Assembly: GCA_018806985.1 (NCBI GenBank)
Contig: JADANN010000294.1
Span: 372,001 to 436,000, forward strand
From: Angiostrongylus vasorum
Lineage: Eukaryota > Nematoda > Chromadorea > Rhabditida > Metastrongylidae
Direction: 5' to 3'
Length of the DNA stretch: 64,000 bases
Part shown: one piece after another, positions 1 through 11,354 of the stretch
Numbering within the stretch: the first letter of the stretch is position 1
Layout: every line of letters starts with the position of its first letter
Made by a program: the position numbers and the translations under genes
The notes under the pieces: model-generated
What the model was told of the DNA's origin: nothing
Seen by the model: the letters and a program-made list of their open reading frames with translations, nothing else
The model's database searches: none

Positions 1-279
1 GCCTCTTGCGCTCTCCTGGGGAGAACGCGTAACGAAAAAAATCCGGTCTGCAATGAGAGCGAACGGCTCGATCCACGGTATTTCTGCCTTCCAACTTCAT
101 GTCGAGTATTTCAGGCGTTGTTCTCCAGCTTCGGCTGCAATGTCTACGTCCTCAGTTCTGTAGAAGACGGAGCTCTTTATTTTTTATATACTGCATGATT
201 TTATGTAGTTTTGTTGCTTACCAAATGCAACAATTGGCAAATGCTGAATTATGGACGCTCACACTCTATGTTGTCGTTG

Positions 280-500
280 AATGGTCAGCAATGTTTTTCA
301 TTCCCAACTTAATTTCCTGACTTCGGTTTTAATATCGTGTCGAAATCAACTGGTAGGAGGAACGGACGAAGGAATCGTTGACGGAAAGACGCTTTCCTTG
401 GAGCCACCTCGTGGCGCATACCTGAAAACGCCCTTGAAAGGTTAAATAAAGACTCAGGGAAGGTCAGATTGCTCAAGCAGTGCTAGGCCAGCCTCTGCAG
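280..500 (+). mobile_element. Probable 5' fragment of RTE-2 LINE
   Basis: This stretch resembles the region just upstream of the RTE-2 copy at 31.6-31.85 kb. Shared pieces include a GAAGGAATCGTT block, a stretch ending CTGAAA.CGCCCTT, and AAGACTC followed by TAGGCCAGC. There is no coding capacity here. I read it as a 5'-end fragment or a separate insertion of the same family; similarity is patchy. Confidence 0.35.
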
Positions 501-1499
501 GTCCTCTCATTAATTGATAGTTATGTTGTTGCATTGTAGTGATTAAACTGAAACGACAGTGTGCAGTGTTTGTCACAAGGATTATTCCAACTGTCACAGC
601 GAGAGAGCATATCTATGGAAGCAAGTTGCTAAAATTGTGAAAGATCGGTTACTGTAGTGTTAGAATTTCGAATACATTAATCTTTAGCTGTTCAAAGCCT
701 TTCCAGATTCCATAAGACGTTCATTGTTTTTCGAAACTCGCACTTCACCTAACAGGTTCACCCCCCTCTTCTGTTATTCCGGTCCTTTCCTTTTCTACAT
801 ATACTTAGTCTAATCGCGTTGACAATCTTTTCTCTGAAAATCGGCTTCAATATCAACTATCATCTCATATAGTTCCACTCCACTTTTCTTAGTTCCTTCT
901 TCCCATCTTTCTGCTCTGCAACAAGCGTTTTGCATTCCAATGTCCTTATGGATGCAGAAATTGTTCTAGTTCACTTATTATTCGCTAATATTTATTGCAC
1001 TTTCACCTCGAAGACTACCGTAACGTCATTTGTAACTCGCATTCTACTTCAGTTATTGTATTTCCATTTTTAACTTGTTAATCTCCCTGCTAAGGGATCG
1101 TTTTGATCTCCTTCACGTGCTTTCGGTGAGGAATGGAACCAGAAATGAAGTGAGGAACTTACTAGAGTAGCACTTTAACCGCAAGCTCCCTTCCTCACTG
1201 TAGAGAACAGTTTTACAGCACCCAAAAATTGTGTTGGACCGGCATATGGAATGCCAAAGTGCGGCAAAAAAAATAAAAGCTTTCTGAAGCGTTGAAGAGC
1301 TGTGTACTTAACGTTGTCCGGTGCGCCTTGAGATACTCTCAGAAGGTAGTGCTTGGAGAGCTCATAATGTGGTGCATGTCGAGCAATAAGATCATCAACT
1401 ATGTCTCGTGAGAGAGGATTTACGATCCTAGATTTTTAAACTGTTGCAGTGTTCGCTGTCTGTTTTAGTATTGTCTACTTCCGATTTGCCGATACGGGT
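501..1499. other. No gene recognised
   Basis: AT-rich, with short ORFs only. I saw no conserved protein motif, no tandem repeat and no clear member of the interspersed families found elsewhere in the window. Confidence 0.5.
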
Positions 1500-1875
1500 A
1501 GCACAAACCAACTAACTACTTCCACCCTACTCGTGCCAAGCAAGACTCTCATCCCTTCAAGGTCGGGAGGTGCTAGAACTCGCTGTAAAGAAGTCCCTCT
1601 GATCCGCAAAGCTGGAAAGTGGCTGTATATAATCTTTGGGTCGCCCTAACACAGTTTTTTCCAGGGTTATATGTAGAATCGACTCCATCAGCACTCAATT
1701 ATATTCCAAGACCAAAATTCCTTAAGCAGCAGCCGAACGCACGTGCAAATCCGATGATGCTAGAGGAAGGTGGACGCGAGAAAATAAACCGAATGAAAGG
1801 AGTGCTGAGATCCGCGCAACGTATGAAGTTAGTCGTCCTAAAAATTAGGAAATGTAATCAAACACAACAATAATA
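1500..1875 (+). repeat. SINE-D type repeat, degraded
   Basis: The body matches the 3' part of the repeat at 4133-4500: an ATCGACTCCATCAGC-like block, then CCTTAAGCAGCAGCCGAACG, then AGTGCTGAGATCCGCGCA. The tRNA-like head is not convincing here. The short ORFs across it are incidental. Confidence 0.45.
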
Positions 1876-2559
1876 TGACACCTAAAAAGTTGCTCGCTTA
1901 GAGAGTCCTTAGGTAGGATTGAACTCCCACCTAACACTCTACGTTGTCAGATAATTCGTATGTGCCTGTATGAGCGTCTATGTACAATGCAAAATTGAAT
2001 GATTTTTCTTCTAACGGTAGAGATTACAACTGAATGAGTTCGGCTACGCTTTGTCTGGTTTCTTGTCAAGCCTGTGGGGATGAACCGTTTGGCGAAACGG
2101 TGTACTACTCTGCATCCGCTTTCCAGCATTTGTTTACATAGTTGCTCGTTAGGAGAGCATTTCTGAGTAATAAAATATTCACGATTCTTTTCTTCTGGTT
2201 ACAGGGCTTCACTGTTATTCGAACAATTTTCTTATTGAAAATTGGTGCTAGATTTATTTGAAACCAGGGACTGAAAACTATGAGATGGTGGCCTTCATTT
2301 CGACCCACCTAACCATTCAGACATTTTCAATCTTTGTCCATTCATTTAACTGAGGACGATTTCATTTACCAGTTACGGTTAAACCGCGCTACAGCGTGTT
2401 TGGAATATGGATTCGTTGCTTAGCATTCTTCTTGGTTTTTTTCTTTCTTCTTACTTTACTATATCATGGAATACAAGCAGGTCACTCTCAATATCGTTTG
2501 GCCATACGTATATAGGATAAAGATTTTGGGATTGATCTATCATTGATGGATGTGCTACG
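1876..2559. other. No gene recognised
   Basis: I see nothing interpretable beyond short ORFs. The segment lies between two SINE-like repeats. Confidence 0.5.
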
Positions 2560-2790
2560 CATTCATCAAGTATCACAGGAGATAATCAATTGCATATTTG
2601 GCCTATGCAATGACTTATGGTGGCCTAATGCTCTATCTAGTTAGTACTTTTTTTCTTCTCAGACAAGTTTTATGCCAATTTTTTCCATTCTTGAGGGGTG
2701 CAATCCTTGGTGAGCCATGGCGTGAGATCGAACTAAAGACCACGTGCATTGCGGGACTCCTCTAACCACTGCGCAATACGCGCCCTCATG
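2560..2790 (-). repeat. SINE-B repeat, diverged, antisense
   Basis: Read on the minus strand, the right end begins with a tRNA-like A box (GCGCAGTGGTTAGAGG) and a B box (TAGTTCGATCTC) about 40 bases later. A diverged body follows, including the conserved sequence around the GGCCAAATATGCA block. It is one of the older copies of the family. Confidence 0.5.
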
Positions 2791-4132
2791 ACCACTTATA
2801 TGAATTTTAAGGTATATTTTCATTCCTATCCGATTTCTTATTGAAAATTGGTGCTAGATTTATCTGAAAATTTGTTCCTTTCTCATCTCATGTAGATTGA
2901 TTGATTAGTTGTCAGTATGATTTATCAAAGTATACGCAGACAATCCGAAGATGTATGTATTGCATTGAACGCGATAGACAAGATTTTTGTGCAAGGACTC
3001 ATTGTCCTAGAACAAATTGAAACTTCTTGATGGACATCGTCGCAGACCTCTTCCTTTTTTTCCTTCTTTCCTTCCTTTTCGTTTCTTTCATTCATCACCT
3101 GAGTGATTTCTATTCTCATTAGTTATCCAGCAGTTTAAACGGTACCGGTTAAACCTCCAGTGATCCTTTCTCTCCGGGTCGCACACCAGAAGTGCACATT
3201 ATGCTCCCTGTAATCCTTCAAAGGACAAGAAGAGCACCACACTGTGGTACGAGAAGCTTTATTTAATATAAATCAGTATTCTGCGACATAAACATGTCCA
3301 CTATAGGAGCATGGAGAGCGTCGCACCTTCCGTAAAAGGTCCTTCAATTTTACTTTCTTTGATGGAAAGATAACAACCATTCTACTGCTACATAGGCCTA
3401 TTCCCCTTTCATTTTATGCAATAACTATTTTTCATAATTTTTTCATATATAGTTTTTTTCTTGACGGAGGCTTTTCTATTACAATAGAAGCAATGGTTGT
3501 GGTTACCGTCGATATCAATATTTCTTTGATGGCGCAGCAAATTTCATAGGATTCAGGTGTTTAGGGTAGCGATTTTGTATGCTTACAATGTTCGCATAAA
3601 TATTCTGATGTCCCGTCTTCACACTCCCTAAAAACGCCTTGCAAGTTCTTCTATTCGCTTCGTTGTCTTGCAGATAACTACCACTCAGGAGGAGTTCGGA
3701 AGGAAAATTTGGAAGAAAAGTTGTGTGACTTTATAGTGTGGATATTCGGCAATAGTTTGCAATCTGTTGTCTTCTCTTGCCGTTGATATAATAAGTAACG
3801 ATAGGCTGTGCTTTTCCTTAGAGTTCAGAGAATTCGTCCATTCCCCCTCCGAGGTCTTCCACACCTCCACCTCAATTTCAAAGCGTCAATATGAGAAAGG
3901 TACAGGCCGACGCGCGCGATCACAATTCTTTTGGAACGCCGACAATTCCTGAGTTTCTGGTAGACGAGATCCTTTAGATAGTCCGAATTCTAAAGTGTTC
4001 GGTAAAATTATGGAAGCCATTCGGCGTTGAGCAAGTTCTTAGTGAGGCGCCATGCAACTGTCTGCATTCGTAGCGTTCGCTTCATATCAGGCCTATACAG
4101 CGACTTACTTTATATATACACATATACATATG
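2791..4132. other. Intergenic, no gene recognised
   Basis: Only short overlapping ORFs are present, with no recognisable product. A pyrimidine-rich run lies near 3045-3110. No repeat family could be assigned. Confidence 0.5.
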
Positions 4133-4500
4133 GGGAGGGGATAGCACAGTGGTAGTGATGTCCGTCATCACGAGCATGATGCTAGTTCGATTCCGCTCGG
4201 ACCAACCGAGCCTCTCATCCCTCCGAGGCCTGGAAATTGGCGGTGGACTTATCTGGGAAGAAAAAAAATCACTCTGCAATCCAGTTGCGAACGCTCCAGC
4301 CCGGTTATCTCAGGACTCCAGGGGAAATTGCTCGACCAGCATTCTACGACATTCAAGATGAAATGATAATCCTCAAGCAGCAACCGAAGCCACACGTTAG
4401 AACTTGGCAGATCTTCGTGGACAGTGGAAGACAGGAAACGAAACGAATGTGAAAAGTGCTGGGATCCGCATGGCAGACGTGAAGACGGATAAAATAAAGT
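4133..4500 (+). repeat. SINE-D repeat, best copy
   Basis: The head is tRNA-like: A box GGATAGCACAGTGGTAGTG, then B box TAGTTCGATTCCGC about 45 bases on. The body has GGAAATTGGCGGTGGACTTA, a CTCAAGCAGCAACCGAAGCC block and AAGTGCTGGGATCCGCATGG, and ends in an A-rich tail. The A/B box spacing suggests origin from a tRNA promoter (inference). It sits directly against the 3' end of the antisense RTE relic. Confidence 0.6.
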
Positions 4501-4519
4501 AAATAAAAAGTGAAAAAAA

Positions 4520-6110
4520 TATATGTCACCTGTACCACCTCTCGTCCCGTTGATCATCGAGTAAATCGAGCGATAGACAGTAAATCCTCCATTTTTCACT
4601 GTCGCGTGCAAAAGTAGCCCAGTGGTTTGTGAGGGCTCAAGAGATCTTTGAGCATAATATCTTTCTTCTAGGCTTTTCGTGGAGAACTCTGATCATCGAG
4701 TAGGTGGTCTTCCTGCAGTGCGTTTAACATCCCGTCGAATCCAGCCACTAACGGCTCTTGTCCATCGGTTGTAATTCATACGTATTACGTCCCTGCCCAC
4801 ATTATGTTCGACAGTTTGAAGTACAGAACGGCATCTTTTATTTTTGATCGTTGACGTAGGTCGAAGGTTCGGATCCCTTCCCTCACTATTGCAACAAGGG
4901 ATATTCCCAGTATCGTCCTTCTGACTGCGCTTTCAATAACACGGAGCGATCATACATCCTGCTTAGGCAGCGCCCAGGTTTTTGGCGCATTCGTTATGAC
5001 AGGAAGAATTGTGGAGCCGTCAAGATGGGCACGGAGTCGGGTGTTCTTTGTCCTCTTCACTATATCCTCGATGCTCTTGAAAGCTCCCCATGCCGCTTGT
5101 TTCCTTCTGCTCAGCTCTGGAGCTAAGTCGTTCAACATGTTGACTTCCCGACTTAGATAGACATAACTAGAGCATTCGGAGATATTCATTCCGTTGTGCG
5201 TGAATGGCGCATACCTAACCAATCGGTTCCTCACGGACATCGTTTTTGTGAGATTTAGTCGAAGACCGGTCTTTCCATAGGCTTTATCAAAGTCGGCAAG
5301 CATTCATTCCGGTTGGCTAATGTTTAGTGTTATAAGGACGATGTCATCAGCAACGTGAAGACGGTGTAATTGCCGACCATCGGATTTCACTCCCGTGTTG
5401 TCCCATTCCAGTGTTCGCATGACGTTCTCGCGGGTGGCGGTGAATAATTTTGGCGAGATGGTATCGCCCCTTTGCCTAACCCTTTTCATGACGTCGATGT
5501 TAATAACGTTGTAGAATGGTGATATCTTGGTTGTGGAATTTTCATGCAGCTCGCTAGGAATCTTTGTATGTCGAGTAGGGACGTTGTGGCTGTCGAACAC
5601 TTCGATCACTGCTTCTACCTTTGGTAAGTAAAAGCTCTGCTCATATCGATGAAAGTGAGATGGATCGGTCGCCTGTACTCTCCCGATACTTCGATGAGTC
5701 TTGTTATCTTATAGATGTTAGCCATTGTACCGAATCCTTTTCGAAACTTTCTCACATAGCTGTCCTTCTGTCCAGTGTTCTATCAATGCAGTTTAGATGA
5801 CTAGAGTTAACAGTTAGTAGAGGACATGCACCAAGCAGATTCTACAATGGTTGCCAATATCGTGCAGGTTTCCCTTGCTGAACAACATCACCGTCTTGCT
5901 CTTCTTTCACTGGTAGGAACCTTAAATTCTGACAGGTAACGAGTAACAAACCGAGCAAGTGCGTTAATGAAGCCTGGCAAAGATTATTCAGGTGTTCAGA
6001 TCTTATCTTGTTCGGACCTAGTGTTGTTCGATTCTCCACCGAAGAAATAGCATGTCGGATTTTAGAAGGAAGAACTGGTGGCACAGCATATCCTTTCCTT
6101 CCTCCTTTAT
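4520..6110 (-). pseudogene. RTE-type LINE relic (RTE-1), 5'-truncated reverse transcriptase
   Basis: Fragments of an RTE-clade reverse transcriptase read on the minus strand, broken by frameshifts and stops. In order from the right they are: a pre-RT block (VLPSKIRHAISSVENRTTLG, near 6080-5900); palm motifs near 5470-5300 (QRGDTISPKLFTA and VADDIVLI, the latter from the FADD catalytic box); and the post-RT block (SECSSYVYLSREVNML and LSRRKQAAWGAFKSIEDIVK, near 5210-5040). The 3' remnant runs on to about 4520. The endonuclease domain is absent, as in a 5'-truncated insertion. The first catalytic-box residue is V instead of the usual F/Y, and the frame is broken, so it is inactive. The same family recurs at 53.4-54.2 kb and 63-64 kb. 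Confidence 0.85.
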
Positions 6111-6837
6111 CTCACATGAGGGTAGGAGGATATAAGTATTGAAGAGATCCGAGTAGTAAACGCAAATGATTTTTTTCCATTGCCTTGTGGGAGCTGTAAC
6201 TGTTTCAACTGAGCGTCATCTTGGTTTTGGAATTGGTAAAGCTAGGGGTGGGGATTCATACCTCTTATCCTTATCTCATAGATGATACTCTGAAGTGAAG
6301 ACATAAAACCGACAAACGTTGAAGGGTAAAGGACGCTGCCGCATAGGCTAAAATCTTTAATGGAGATCGCGTGAACAGTGCACGTTATACGACTAAATGA
6401 CGGGGATCAAGTACAGATTTTGCAAAGACTTTGGACGAAAATGATCATGTACGTCGTTTCTACTAAGAAAGGAGAACCAACTAATCATCTCTGGCTTGTA
6501 TTAGGAGCCAAAATATACTTTGTTGGCATATTTTATGATCTTTTTCATAACCAACAATGATATAGATAATGTATCTTCCCACAAATCTCTTACTCTATGA
6601 ACAACATGGGCTCGGTGTGAGTGTCAAATTGCTCTTACCAGCTCTCAAATGCGACGCACCAAACAGGATTTCCTTCCAGCCTCCCACTTAGGCGAACTTT
6701 CTATGAAGTGAAGTTGACAGTAGAACATTTACTTCACAATAGCTAACGCTTCGGCGGATTTTGTTCTCTTCACTTCCGAAACTTCTGACCAACACATCAT
6801 GTGGATGAAAACCCAACTCAGAGTGTTAATTTTTTAT
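6111..6837. other. Intergenic with a Penelope-end-like remnant
   Basis: No gene recognised. At about 6730-6790 the sequence TAGCTAACGCTTCGGCGG followed by a TCTTCACTTCC block resembles, in antisense, the decayed end sequence of the Penelope-like elements seen at 13 and 52 kb. Confidence 0.35.
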
Positions 6838-6960
6838 TTGCTGTCAACTAGAAATAGCACTCGGGGAGCGTAAATAGCGTGTTCGTTCCCCCACCGCAGA
6901 CACCTGCGCTCGGTGCGAAGATTTGCAAATATCTCAGCATCAATTCGGTATGTTGCAAGT
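6838..6960 (+). repeat. Repeat C, truncated copy
   Basis: Contains the family signature: CGTGTTCGTTCCCCCACCGC (B-box-like), then ACACCTGCG, then ATTTGCAAATATCTCAGCAT. The 5' portion is missing. Confidence 0.5.
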
Positions 6961-7045
6961 AAAATACTTGGGCAACCTTGACTGTTGAGTGTGTCTAACT
7001 TCACTTTTTAAACAAAACTGTATTTACGCGAAATAGGCTACACTT

Positions 7046-7322
7046 GGGGCGTGTGTTTCGCAGTGGTCGGAGGCGCGCTGCAATGCACATGAGATCGATC
7101 CCTCGCCCCAAGTGCTCACCAAGCCCTCCATCCCTTTGGGGTCGGCAAATTGGTACCATATTTGTCTGGGAGGGATAGCAGCACTGGCTCGATACATCGG
7201 TAGCCCACCCTGAGTGATTTTGAAAGGCCAGATATGCATTCAGTCACCTCCAAACGGTGCTTAATGAATTCGAATGCATGGCGCATCCCTCAGGGATCGA
7301 TCAACGCCCAGAGCATTATCCT
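7046..7322 (+). repeat. SINE-B repeat
   Basis: tRNA-like head with A box (TTTCGCAGTGGTCGGAGGCG) and B box (GAGATCGATCCCTCGCC). The full body follows: GGTCGGCAAATTGGTACCAT, GGGATAGCAGCACTGGCTCG, GGCCAGATATGCATTCAGTC, then the 3' end CTCAGGGATCGATCAACGCC and TTATCC. It ends about 460 bases upstream of the presenilin start. Confidence 0.65.
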
Positions 7323-7786
7323 TTGTTTTTTAGATACGCTTGAAAATTTTAATAACATAACCACTACTTTACACACTTTGGAACATACGAACACTCTATA
7401 GTATATCAAACGAGCCAAAAACTGCCTAGATATAGCTAGTGTTTCGCACAACTAGCGTAAAGAAGTATAGGCGGGATGTCATAATATTAGGCGTTTGATT
7501 GCGTACCTCCCGTAGAATGCACACGTCGCCCGCTCCCGAATTGAATTCGCTGTCGCTGTAATTGCTTTTTGTTGAAAAACGTTATGGGGGAGTTCAGTTT
7601 CGGTTTTCCTCCAGTTTGCACTTTCCTTCCTCAATTCGTCCGTTCCTTCAAGTCCAGTCTTTTCTTTTAGGCGGTTAACGTCTGATTCACTTAGTCGCTA
7701 CGTTATTGCCGTTATTTACTATGATGCTTTTAATTCTGTTATGTTATTTAGAACAAACTGCGAAGCTTACAGTTTTTTATGCTAAA
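7323..7786 (+). promoter_or_regulatory. Presenilin upstream region with possible spliced-leader acceptor
   Basis: Sequence immediately 5' of the presenilin start codon. A CTTACAG at about 7766-7772 is followed by a T-run and an ATG 14 bases later, which could serve as a trans-splice acceptor. Trans-splicing to a spliced leader is common in nematodes, but use of this site is inference. No TATA box or other core element is assigned. Confidence 0.3.
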
Positions 7787-10700
7787 ATGGCGTCAACATC
7801 CGGTGTAGATCCGTCTCGAAATACCGTTACGTCTACTACGAAACGAAAGCCAGCAACAGCAGCTGTCACTGTGAGTTAATGTTGAAAATAGATGTACTGG
7901 TATTCATCGTGTGATTAATGCCTAGATACCAAGTTTAAATAGAGGTTTTAGACTGACTCATTCGGCCCCACCGTATCGGCGAGCGTTCAGAATTCTACAG
8001 ATCAAGGTGGGTGTGATTTCGCATTTCTTTATTCTTTGATACTTGGATACTTGGACGGCACGTCTTCACTGGTTGTGCGAGCTTCAACATATTCTCCACT
8101 TTTTTGGAGTTTTGCTGGCTTAGCCACTGTGGTTCTCTGGAGTCCCGAAGTAAGCCAGGCCAAAGTCTGCCCCAGGTCGTCACCACGACAGGCAGTCGCG
8201 GCCCTTGTGGATTTGGATGGGGGAGGGAGATTTGCCACCATGCGACCAGTTTGATACCAAAACGGTGGCAGATCTTGGCATTGGTTTACAGCTGGGCTTC
8301 CTGATGGAAACGCTGGACTCCTCCTCTTGGAACTTGGAAGATTGCCAAGGGTATGAATCTCCCAGCTGTACATCGCAGCCGGGCACTCAGGAACACCCAG
8401 CCACGGTGAGGCGATAAACCGATGCGAGGTTGTTCTCTGATATTGCTAGGACTTCTACTTTAGGATCGGATGAAAACCAGGAAGATGAAGCTGAGCTGAA
8501 GTACGGTGCTAGTCATGTTATTAACCTATTCGTACCAGTCTCCATATGCATGGTGATGGTTGTATTCACGATGAACACCGTGACATTCTACTCCTATAAT
8601 GACGGAAGGCACCTGTAAGTGCTTGCCTTCATACTGTTTTATCATTTTATGCATAATTCTTACTCCTTCCTTCAGAGAATCATTTTTGGGTTTTACTTCC
8701 CTTCACCTTTCCATAGTTGTCATTCTTTCTGCGATTTGTATTTCAAGGCTTCAAATGAGATTTAGGCGAAGGGGTTTCTCAAATGATTGGTTTTAAGATT
8801 TCCATTTGCTTAGGCGTTTTGTAGAAGCTTCAATTCATGCACAATTTCAGTTGGTTTCTTAGATCATCGGTTACGGTACAATGCTATATTCATGTACGTT
8901 TGCAGGTTATACACACCTTTTGTAAAGGACACGGATAGCACAAGTGAGAAAGTCCTAATGTCACTGGGAAATGCACTGGTAATGTTGTGTGTTGTCATCG
9001 TAATGACCGTCATCTTGATATTCTTTTACAAATACAGGTGTTATAAGGTGGGTGTGCCAGGTTTCTTAAGTCTCTATGAGTTTTGTGTTCCGATGTCAAC
9101 ATGAGGATGCTTTCTTTTAACAATTGTTTCAGGTAATCACTGCATGGCTTATGGCTAGCAGCTGTCTTCTGTTATTCTTGTTCTCAACAATATACTTACA
9201 AGAAGTGATGAAAAGTTTCAACTTGTCATTATCTGTTTTTACCGTCTGTTTTTTTCTCGGAAACTTTGGTGTACTTGGAATTATGTGTATCCATTGGAAA
9301 GGACCGTTGAGACTACAGCAAGTATGTTTAGTCTTCGTTTCTTCTTCCTTCTGGATTCTACATGTCTTACCTATTGTCATCCTTTTTTTCAGTTCTATTT
9401 AATTGCAATGTCGGCTTTAATGGCCCTAGTGTTCATTAAATACTTGCCAGAGTGGACCGTTTGGTCCGTGTTGGCCGTGATTTCAGTTTGGGACCTCATT
9501 GCTGTTCTTGCTCCAAATGGTCCCTTACGAATTCTGGTAGAAACTGCTCAGGAGCGCAACGAGCCTATTTTTCCGGCACTAATATATTCATGTTGGTTTG
9601 TCTGCCTACTTTGTGAATAACATCCATACAATATTTTTTACACCCCTTATTCCATCATTGTGCCATCTCTAAGTAGGATCCTGTTATTTCTCAGAGGGTA
9701 GACTATTGTTTAGTATTATCGACTATTGCTATTAATAAGTATATGTGGTATTAGATAACAGTACAGGGAATTGTATTTCCATTTGTCTATGTTGCTGTTA
9801 GTGGTTTTGACTTTTACTTGGTTTTCCGATTTATTCTAATCTGCCACTTGATTTTGTGTTTTCATGTTTTGACGTTTGTTTTACAGCTGGCATGGTGTAC
9901 TCGTTTGTCTTGAATGGTGCACTAGATGAGGAAGAAGATAACCAAACTCATATTCAAACCTCAGGTGCTTCTTTCCCCGTATCTTTTTGCTGTACAGTTT
10001 TCATTCAGTTCTGTTCAGTGAGTTTATTGTACTTTTCATCGAATCAATTCAAGGAAATTCATCTGAAAAGTCAACCCCTTCAACAAGTGGACTGCTGGCA
10101 TCTTCCAGCAGATCTGCAGCCCGCGTGAATCGATTTGCTCCACAACGAAATCACCGAGTTGAAATTGCTCCAGGCGCATTGTGAGTTGTCCGTTTTAACG
10201 ACTCAAGAACCTGATAACGTAAAATGTTTTAAGCACAATAATGCTGAGGTATTTGCAAAGCTCCGGACTGCAGGTGTCTGCCCACCACACTATGAGGGTC
10301 CTTCGTTTCGCCTTTCTCTCAGCCTTGTTTTTGACGTAGAAGTGGTGTCAGCAATCACCCGTCATCGGGATTGATCTGGGAAGCACAAATCGGCATTGAA
10401 CCCAGTTAAGCTGAAGCTGTAGTATCAAATATGCTTATAGTCATTCCCGTTGACGGGTTATTGCTGATACCACTTCTAGATTAAAAACACGGTTGAGAGA
10501 AAGGCGAAACGACGGACTCGCATAGTGTGGTGGTGAACACGTTAGTCCCCGGACGGGGTAATAGCGTGTTCGATCCCCACTGCAGAACACCTGCGGTCCT
10601 GTTTTGCAAATATTTCAGCATCGTTGTAATTATAATTCGTATCATACCCTGCTATGAAAAAGAGTAGGCAGTAAATAAATAGTGATTACATTGTAAAATG

Positions 10701-11217
10701 TTTTATTTTAGGTCCCAAGAAGCAGCCCGTTCTCTAAATGAGACGCCTCTAGCGAACTCCCGAGTTCACTCAAACCTTGTGAGAAATCAAGAACAGAGTA
10801 AGCTTCCATGCACTTACGTTAGGTTGTAAATGCAGTAATATCGTAAAAGTTTGAAATGGTAGCTTTTATGACATCCCTCTGTTTGCTCGTAAAGCTTAAA
10901 AACCTTCATTTCTCGTTGGTCATAATGTGGTTATATGTAATATTTCAGAAGGCGTGAAGCTTGGTCTAGGCGACTTCATCTTTTATTCCGTATTAGTGGG
11001 AAAGGCGAGTTCGTATTTTGACTGGAACACCACGGTAGCATGCTATGTAGCTATTCTAGTTGGACTTTGTTTTACTCTTCTTCTTCTGGCTGTCTTTCGT
11101 CGAGCATTACCAGCTCTTCCGATTTCAATCTTCGCTGGCCTACTTTTCTACTTTTGCACAAGATGGATTGTCACTCCATATGTATCAGAAATCACTCGGC
11201 GACAGTGGATTTACTAG
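7787..11217 (+). CDS. sel-12: Presenilin (SEL-12/PSEN-type), complete ten-exon gene
   Basis: Catalytic aspartyl-protease subunit of gamma-secretase, an intramembrane protease of endosomal and plasma membranes that cleaves Notch-type substrates. Exons: 7787-7870, 7952-8006, 8464-8614, 8906-9047, 9133-9321, 9393-9591, 9887-9964, 10054-10180, 10712-10797, 10949-11217. Phases agree throughout and give 459 aa, a usual length for the family. The polar N-terminus (about 65 residues) is followed by [20 protein letters not shown] (TM1), [39 protein letters not shown], then the first catalytic Asp in [29 protein letters not shown] follows, then a hydrophilic loop of about 110 residues. The second catalytic Asp is in GLGDFIFYS and the PAL motif is in RALPALPIS. 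The usual YD of TM6 is WD here; from memory, worm SEL-12 may share this. The alternative name hop-1 is less likely given the long loop and strong match. No canonical AATAAA follows the stop. The first two exons encode a poorly conserved tail, and their assignment rests on splice sites and phase. Confidence 0.95.
8050..8415 (-). repeat. Repeat A (RTE-tailed non-autonomous element) in presenilin intron 2
   Basis: Reverse complement of the elements at 15208-15560 and 18779-19160. Shared blocks include CCAGGCCAAAGTCTGCCCCA, AGGCAGTCGCGGCCCT and GATTTGCCACCATGCGACCA. It fills almost all of intron 2 and explains the several overlapping ORFs there. The exon 2 donor is at 8007 and the exon 3 acceptor at 8463, so splicing need not be affected. 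Confidence 0.7.
10246..10650. repeat. Head-to-head pair of repeat C in presenilin intron 8
   Basis: An antisense copy (10246-10430; GCAAAGCTCCGGACTGCAGG, CGCCTTTCTCTCAGCC, ATCACCCGTCATCGGGAT) faces a sense copy (10432-10650; CCCGTTGACGGGTTATTGCT, GAGAGAAAGGCGAAACGACG, GTGTTCGATCCCCACTGC, TTTGCAAATATTTCAGCAT). The pair could fold into a long imperfect hairpin in the pre-mRNA. Confidence 0.6.
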
Positions 11218-11354
11218 AATAACTATATTTGCTCCGCTTTTATAGTCTCGGCTACCAACATATGACCTATAACTAGCAACCTTGCCCATATCTTTATATT
11301 CTGTTGTAAAAATTCAATGGCATTAGAAATATCAAATAAGGAATATGCATGTTT
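11218..11354 (+). other. Presenilin 3' flank
   Basis: Short AT-rich segment after the TAG stop. No AATAAA is visible; an AATAAG at about 11335 is the nearest candidate. The Penelope-like complex begins immediately after. Confidence 0.3.

Noticed and set aside
99..320. 73-codon plus-strand ORF with hydrophobic stretches
   Set aside because: No family motif or splice context; overlaps the RTE-2 5' fragment.
4249..4611. 120-codon minus-strand ORF
   Set aside because: Antisense to a SINE-D copy; equivalent frames are broken in other copies.
7046..7120. tRNA gene
   Set aside because: A and B boxes are present as in all SINE-B copies, but acceptor and anticodon stems do not close and a repeat body follows.
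8029..8417. Five overlapping ORFs on both strands
   Set aside because: They all lie in repeat A, whose other copies do not keep these frames open.
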